This document shows, in pieces, positions 7,448-10,415 of a stretch of 10,415 nt of DNA. The notes below the pieces were generated by a model, which saw only the letters and a list, made by a program, of their open reading frames with translations, ran no database searches and was not told the origin of the DNA. Each line of letters begins with the position of its first letter. The stretch's first letter is position 1. Source of the stretch: Citricoccus sp. WCRC_4. GTDB taxonomy: Bacteria; Actinomycetota; Actinomycetes; Actinomycetales; Micrococcaceae. The stretch covers positions 1-10,415 of the forward strand of contig JAPFFX010000413.1 of assembly GCA_026645375.1 (NCBI GenBank). The letters are read 5' to 3'. The position numbers and the translations under genes were made by a program.

Positions 7448-8199
7448 GACGTCTCCTGTCGGGGAGTGGGGGAGGGGCAGTGCTGGGGCGCGTAGGTCCC
7501 GGCCAGTCCGGCCGTGAGCCACGACGTGATCTTGCGGGCGAGGCGGTCGGCCTCCGGCCTGCCCGGCCCGGGTGCGGTGGCCAGCCAGGTCTCCCCGGCG
7601 GACCGCACCATGCCGATGGCCGCACGGGGCCAGTACCACGTGGCAGACCCCTCGGACGGCTCGCGGCCCTGCTGCCTCAGGTAGGCCCGGAAGTGCACGT
7701 CCATCACGGCGGCGATGCGGTCCGAGAAGTCCGCCATCGCCGCCGGCTGGGCGCCGTCCAGGCCGGCCGCGTCGGCGGCCTCCGGCGGCAACCGGGTCGA
7801 GAAGGCGTAGACGTGCGGGGACGACTCCGCGAGCCGCAGGTAGACCGAGACCATGGCGTAGAGGCCGTCGAGGGCATTCTCGGAGGCCTCGGCGGCGGTC
7901 AGCAGTTCGCGCTCCATGTACTCGATGGCGCGCTGTCCCACGGCCACCTGGAGGCCGTTCTTGTCACCGAAGTATCGGTAGAAGACGCTCTTGGACGTGC
8001 CGGCGTGGGTGGCGATCTCGTCCATGGAGGCCTGGGGCCCGAGGTCGTGCACGGCATGCCGTGCGGCCCGGATGAGCTCGCTGCGGCGTTGCTGGCGGTG
8101 CCGGTCCCAGCGCGTGCTGCGGCCATCCGCAGCGGCCGGGGCCGCCGACGGGGAGGCAGGCGGCTGCATGGGGTGCTGACCCTGGGCTGCGCTGTTCAC
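7444..8199 (-). CDS. TetR/AcrR-family transcriptional regulator
   Basis: A protein of up to 251 residues with an N-terminal TetR DNA-binding domain and a helical ligand-binding C-terminal domain. From the GTG at 8199, residues 1-30 are Ala/Pro/Gln-rich and probably disordered. The helix-turn-helix follows at about 58-77 (SMDEIATHAGTSKSVFYRYF), with the typical preceding helix containing LIRAARHAVHDLG. The C-terminal part contains WYWPRAAIGMVRSAGETWL near residues 190-210. The start is uncertain: GTG at 8199 has no Shine-Dalgarno but could be leaderless, whereas ATG at 8169 (residue 11) has AGGGT 9 bases ahead; both keep the whole domain. It is the first gene of an operon with the acyl-CoA dehydrogenase and is divergent from the thiolase, so it most likely represses one or both units and itself, with an acyl-CoA or fatty acid as inducer. 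That role is inferred from gene order and from the palindromes beside its start. Confidence 0.92.
   Translation of the reverse strand: MNSAAQGQHPMQPPASPSAAPAAADGRSTRWDRHRQQRRSELIRAARHAVHDLGPQASMDEIATHAGTSKSVFYRYFGDKNGLQVAVGQRAIEYMERELLTAAEASENALDGLYAMVSVYLRLAESSPHVYAFSTRLPPEAADAAGLDGAQPAAMADFSDRIAAVMDVHFRAYLRQQGREPSEGSATWYWPRAAIGMVRSAGETWLATAPGPGRPEADRLARKITSWLTAGLAGTYAPQHCPSPTPRQETS
7453..7457 (-). promoter_or_regulatory. Ribosome binding site fixing the fadE5-type start
   Basis: AGGAG on the minus strand, 5 bases before the ATG at 7447. It lies within the last codons of the TetR gene, whose TGA shares bases with this ATG, indicating coupled translation. It settles the start against the longer open frame beginning at 7639. 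Confidence 0.8.
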
Positions 8200-8240
8200 G
8201 ATACTGAGCGTATCAGGTACTGTGGGTCGCAGTAACCCAC
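8195..8240. promoter_or_regulatory. Overlapping divergent promoters with candidate TetR operators
   Basis: On the plus strand TTCACG (8195-8200) and TACTGT (8218-8223) are spaced by 17 bases, a plausible -35/-10 pair for the thiolase unit. On the minus strand TACGCT (8212-8207) fits the actinobacterial -10 pattern TANNNT for the regulator gene. Inverted repeats overlie these sites: GATAC-N5-GTATC (8200-8214), TACTG-N7-CAGTA (8218-8234) and GTGGGT-N7-ACCCAC (8222-8240). The first sits in the plus-strand spacer and covers the minus-strand -10, so a bound TetR dimer could block both directions. Which repeat is the true operator cannot be decided from one sequence. Confidence 0.55.
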
Positions 8241-8244
8241 CTCA

Positions 8245-8274
8245 CACGGTCCGTCCGTGCGACGGAGTGCCGTG
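8245..8274 (+). promoter_or_regulatory. Leader hairpin upstream of the thiolase start
   Basis: CACGGTCCGTC (8245-8255) can pair with GACGGA (8261-8266) and, after a 3-base bulge, CCGTG (8270-8274). This gives 11 base pairs around a 5-base loop. It lies in the predicted 5' untranslated leader and ends about 10 bases before the Shine-Dalgarno AGGGA (8284-8288) of the thiolase. It may influence mRNA stability or translation, or may be a chance product of high GC content. Confidence 0.4.
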
Positions 8275-8293
8275 ACCATCCGAAGGGATCACC

Positions 8294-9637
8294 ATGACCG
8301 AGAACCCCCAGCAGCAGACCCCCCGCACCGGGACCGCCGCCATCGCCGGCGGTCCCCTGCGCCAGGCCGTGGTCATCGGCGGCAACCGGACGCCCTTCGC
8401 CCGGTCGCACGGCGCGTACGCCTCGGCCAGCAACAAGGACCTGCTGACCGCCGCACTGAACGGCCTGGTGGCCCGGTTCGGCCTGCAGGGGGAGCGCATC
8501 GGGGAGGTCGCCGCCGGCGCCGTCATCAAGCACAGCCGCGACTTCAACCTGACCCGCGAGTCCGTCCTGGGCACGGTCCTCGACCACTCGACCCCGGCCC
8601 ACGAGGTGCAGATCGCCTGCGCCACGGGCATGGAGGCCATCGGCGGACTGGCCAACAAGATCCGCCTGGGCCAGCTCGAGTCGGCGATCGGGGGAGGTGT
8701 CGACAGCATCTCCGACGCCCCCATCGTGGTCAACGACGCCGCCCGGTCCGTCCTGATGGAACTGAACCGCGCGCGCACCCTCCAGGACCGGGTCAAGGCA
8801 GTCCTCAAGTTCCGCCCCGGCCACCTGGCACCGGAGGCCCCCGGCACGGAGGAGCCCCGCACCGGCCTGTCCATGGGCGAGCACCAGGCCCGCACCACGC
8901 ACCGCTGGGGCATCACCCGCCAGGCCCAGGACGAACTCGCCCTGGCCAGCCACCACAACATGGCCGCCGCCTATGACCGGGGCTTCTTCGATGACCTCGT
9001 CACCCCCTTCGGAAAGCTCACCCGTGACAACAACCTGCGAGCGGACAGCACCTTGGAGAAGCTCGCCTCGCTCAAGCCGGCCTTCGGCCGCGACCTGGGC
9101 GAGGAGGCCACCATGACGGCCGGCAACTCCACGCCGCTGACGGACGGCGCCTCCACCGTGCTCCTGGGCTCCGAGGACTGGGCCGCCGCACGTGGGCTGC
9201 CCGTGCTGGCGGACTTCGTGGACTTCGAGACCGCGGCCGTGGACTTCGTCGACGGCGAGGAGGGCCTGCTGATGGCCCCCGCCTACGCCGTGTCCCGTCT
9301 CCTGCAGCGCCATGGCCTGACCCTGCAGGACTTCGACTACTACGAGATCCACGAGGCGTTCGCCGGCACGGTGCTCGCCACGCTCAAGGCCTGGGAGGAC
9401 GAGGAGTTCTGCCGCGAGCGGCTCGGCCTGGACGCCCCGCTCGGACCGATCGACCGCACCCGGCTCAACGTCAACGGCTCCTCGCTGGCCGCGGGCCACC
9501 CTTTCGCAGCGACCGGAGGACGGATCACCGCCTCGCTGGCCAAGATGCTGCACGCGAAGGGGCCGGGCTCGCTCGGGCTGGTCTCCGTCTGCGCGGCAGG
9601 CGGCCAGGGCATCGTGGCGATCCTCCGAGGCCGCTGA
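8294..9637 (+). CDS. fadA2: FadA2/FadI-type thiolase (acetyl-CoA C-acyltransferase)
   Basis: A 447-residue thiolase predicted to split 3-ketoacyl-CoA with CoA into acetyl-CoA and a shortened acyl-CoA, the last step of beta-oxidation; the reverse condensation is also possible. It opens with VVIGGNRTPFARSHGAYA. The nucleophile is Cys109 in QIACATGMEA. The C-terminal half has EIHEAFAG with His353, AAGHPFAATGGR with the catalytic His402, and the second catalytic cysteine Cys433 in VSVCAAGGQG. HEAF in place of the NEAF of many biosynthetic thiolases is typical of the FadI/HADHB/FadA2 degradative branch. The length matches M. tuberculosis FadA2 (about 440). AGGGA (8284-8288) lies 5 bases before the ATG. 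The gene is divergent from the TetR/acyl-CoA dehydrogenase pair and is followed after 59 bases by a FabG4-type reductase, so it belongs to the same pathway. The symbol is by family likeness. Confidence 0.93.
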   Translation: MTENPQQQTPRTGTAAIAGGPLRQAVVIGGNRTPFARSHGAYASASNKDLLTAALNGLVARFGLQGERIGEVAAGAVIKHSRDFNLTRESVLGTVLDHSTPAHEVQIACATGMEAIGGLANKIRLGQLESAIGGGVDSISDAPIVVNDAARSVLMELNRARTLQDRVKAVLKFRPGHLAPEAPGTEEPRTGLSMGEHQARTTHRWGITRQAQDELALASHHNMAAAYDRGFFDDLVTPFGKLTRDNNLRADSTLEKLASLKPAFGRDLGEEATMTAGNSTPLTDGASTVLLGSEDWAAARGLPVLADFVDFETAAVDFVDGEEGLLMAPAYAVSRLLQRHGLTLQDFDYYEIHEAFAGTVLATLKAWEDEEFCRERLGLDAPLGPIDRTRLNVNGSSLAAGHPFAATGGRITASLAKMLHAKGPGSLGLVSVCAAGGQGIVAILRGR

Positions 9638-9639
9638 GA

Positions 9640-9681
9640 CTTGCCCCTGCCTTCCCCCGCCTGCCATCTCACCCCGCCCCC
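9640..9681 (+). other. C-rich, G-poor spacer between thiolase and reductase genes
   Basis: Of these 42 bases on the plus strand, 27 are C and only 5 are G. They fill most of the 59-base gap between the thiolase stop and the next Shine-Dalgarno (AGGAG, 9682-9686). Such C-over-G stretches resemble Rho-loading sites, but there is no hairpin and no direct evidence of function. Confidence 0.3.
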
Positions 9682-9696
9682 AGGAGCACAGATCCC

Positions 9697-10415
9697 GTGA
9701 GCACCGATTCCTACACCGCCCTCGTCAACCAGCCGCTGGGACGCAGGCTGGCCAAGGCCCTCGGCCTGCCCCAGCCCGTCGTCCTGCGCCGCCACCGACC
9801 CGGAGCCCCCCTCGTGGACGGTCCGGTCCTGGTCCTGGGCGGCGGACCCGCCGCCGACGAGGCGGCCGCCCAGCTGCTGGACTGGGGCCAGGACGTGCGT
9901 CGCCACCCGGCCACGCAGGACCGCTACGGAGCCATCGTCGCCGCCTTCGACAACGTGTCCACCCCAGCCGGCCTGTCCGCCACCGCCCTGGAGCTGGGGT
10001 CCGTCCAGCACCAGCTGGGCCGCTCGGGCCGGGTGGTCACGGTTTACCGGGACCCGGCCGGCACCCCGGATCCGGCCGTCCGTTCCGCCCGCAAGGGCGT
10101 GGAGGGGCTGACCCGGTCCCTGGCCCACGAGATGCGCCAGGGGAGCACGGCCAACGGGATCATCCTCGGGGAGGACATCTCGCTCGGGGCCCCCGGTGCC
10201 GCCGGCGCGCTGCGCTTCCTGCTCTCCGGGCGTAGCGCCTTCGTCTCCGGCCAGTTCATCCCGGTCACCTCCAACGGCGGTGCCGCCCCCCGGGACTGGG
10301 ACCGGCCCCTGGCGGGTCGGGTCGCCGTCGTCACCGGTGCCGCCCGCGGGATCGGTGCCGCCATCGCCCAGACGCTCCACCGCGACGGGGCGACGGTCGT
10401 CGGGGTGGACGTCCC
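9697..10415 (+). CDS. fabG4: FabG4-type 3-oxoacyl reductase (double SDR), partial at C-terminus
   Basis: The frame begins with GTG at 9697 behind AGGAG (10-base spacing) and runs off the window; 239 codons are seen. The opening, LAKALGLPQPVVLRRHRPG (about residues 18-36), matches the start of high-molecular-weight FabG (FabG4) proteins, which are about 450 residues with two Rossmann-like domains. The first domain (about 40-195) has SDR-like features late in its length, SARKGVEGLTRSLAHEM and FVSGQFIPV, but lacks the catalytic Tyr: the position four before Lys133 is Arg129. The second domain begins near residue 207 with the NAD(P)-binding motif VVTGAARGIG (TGAARGIG at 213-220) and should be the active ketoreductase; its catalytic residues lie beyond the edge. 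It is expected to interconvert 3-hydroxyacyl- and 3-ketoacyl-CoA with NAD(P)(H). It sits 59 bases after the thiolase, as one operon. M. tuberculosis fabG4 also neighbours fadA2 and fadE5. Confidence 0.9.
   Translation, partial: MSTDSYTALVNQPLGRRLAKALGLPQPVVLRRHRPGAPLVDGPVLVLGGGPAADEAAAQLLDWGQDVRRHPATQDRYGAIVAAFDNVSTPAGLSATALELGSVQHQLGRSGRVVTVYRDPAGTPDPAVRSARKGVEGLTRSLAHEMRQGSTANGIILGEDISLGAPGAAGALRFLLSGRSAFVSGQFIPVTSNGGAAPRDWDRPLAGRVAVVTGAARGIGAAIAQTLHRDGATVVGVDV

Noticed and set aside
5300..7495. 731-codon open frame on the plus strand
   Set aside because: It lies antisense to the well-supported acyl-CoA dehydrogenase and is open only because of GC-rich third positions. The translation is Gly/Val/Gln/His-rich with no domain.
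7448..7639. 64-codon N-terminal extension of the acyl-CoA dehydrogenase
   Set aside because: It would overlap the conserved C-terminal part of the TetR gene, has no family likeness, and AGGAG sits right before the ATG at 7447.
8213..9667. 484-codon open frame on the minus strand
   Set aside because: It is antisense to the thiolase, with composition typical of a shadow frame.
9340..10380. 346-codon open frame on the minus strand
   Set aside because: It spans the end of the thiolase, the spacer and the reductase on the opposite strand; the sense frames show clear families and this one does not.

Overview
The window is very GC-rich and gene-dense, with strong G/C bias at third codon positions, GTG starts and short or overlapping gene junctions. 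Together with the gene content (a three-gene ATP-grasp/Alpha-E/transglutaminase operon and a fadE5/fadA2/fabG4-type gene set, both known from Mycobacterium), this points to an actinobacterium. The protein style suggests the Micrococcales (Micrococcaceae-like), but that is inference from memory and not a database match.

Layout. (1) Positions 1-1725, minus strand: the 5' part of a glycosyltransferase gene whose single open frame encodes two successive, complete family-2 glycosyltransferase units; the 3' end lies outside the window. (2) Positions 1726-1862: short divergent intergenic region. (3) Positions 1863-5220, plus strand: a tightly overlapping three-gene operon for a circularly permuted ATP-grasp protein, an Alpha-E protein and a transglutaminase-like cysteine protein. 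It is closed by a 13-bp perfect hairpin at 5234-5271 that sits between convergent genes. (4) Positions 5297-8199, minus strand: a TetR-family regulator followed, with a 4-base overlap, by a large FadE5-type acyl-CoA dehydrogenase. (5) Positions 8200-8293: a compact divergent control region with several inverted repeats, a promoter-like pair of hexamers and a leader hairpin. (6) Positions 8294-10415, plus strand: a FadA2/FadI-type thiolase and then the 5' two-thirds or so of a FabG4-type double-domain ketoacyl reductase, cut by the window edge.

How they fit together. The right half looks like one fatty-acid degradation unit: an acyl-CoA dehydrogenase (first oxidation), a thiolase (last step) and an SDR reductase/dehydrogenase (the 3-hydroxyacyl/3-ketoacyl step). 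A divergently placed TetR protein probably responds to an acyl-CoA or fatty acid. The missing hydratase step would be expected just beyond the right edge. The left half holds an operon seen in many bacteria whose biochemical product is still unknown. The ATP-grasp enzyme is predicted to form amide bonds and the transglutaminase-like enzyme to cut or transfer them, so a peptide or peptide-tag pathway is the leading idea. The double glycosyltransferase is transcribed away from this operon and need not be related to it.

The window holds no RNA gene, insertion sequence, CRISPR array or phage gene that I can support.
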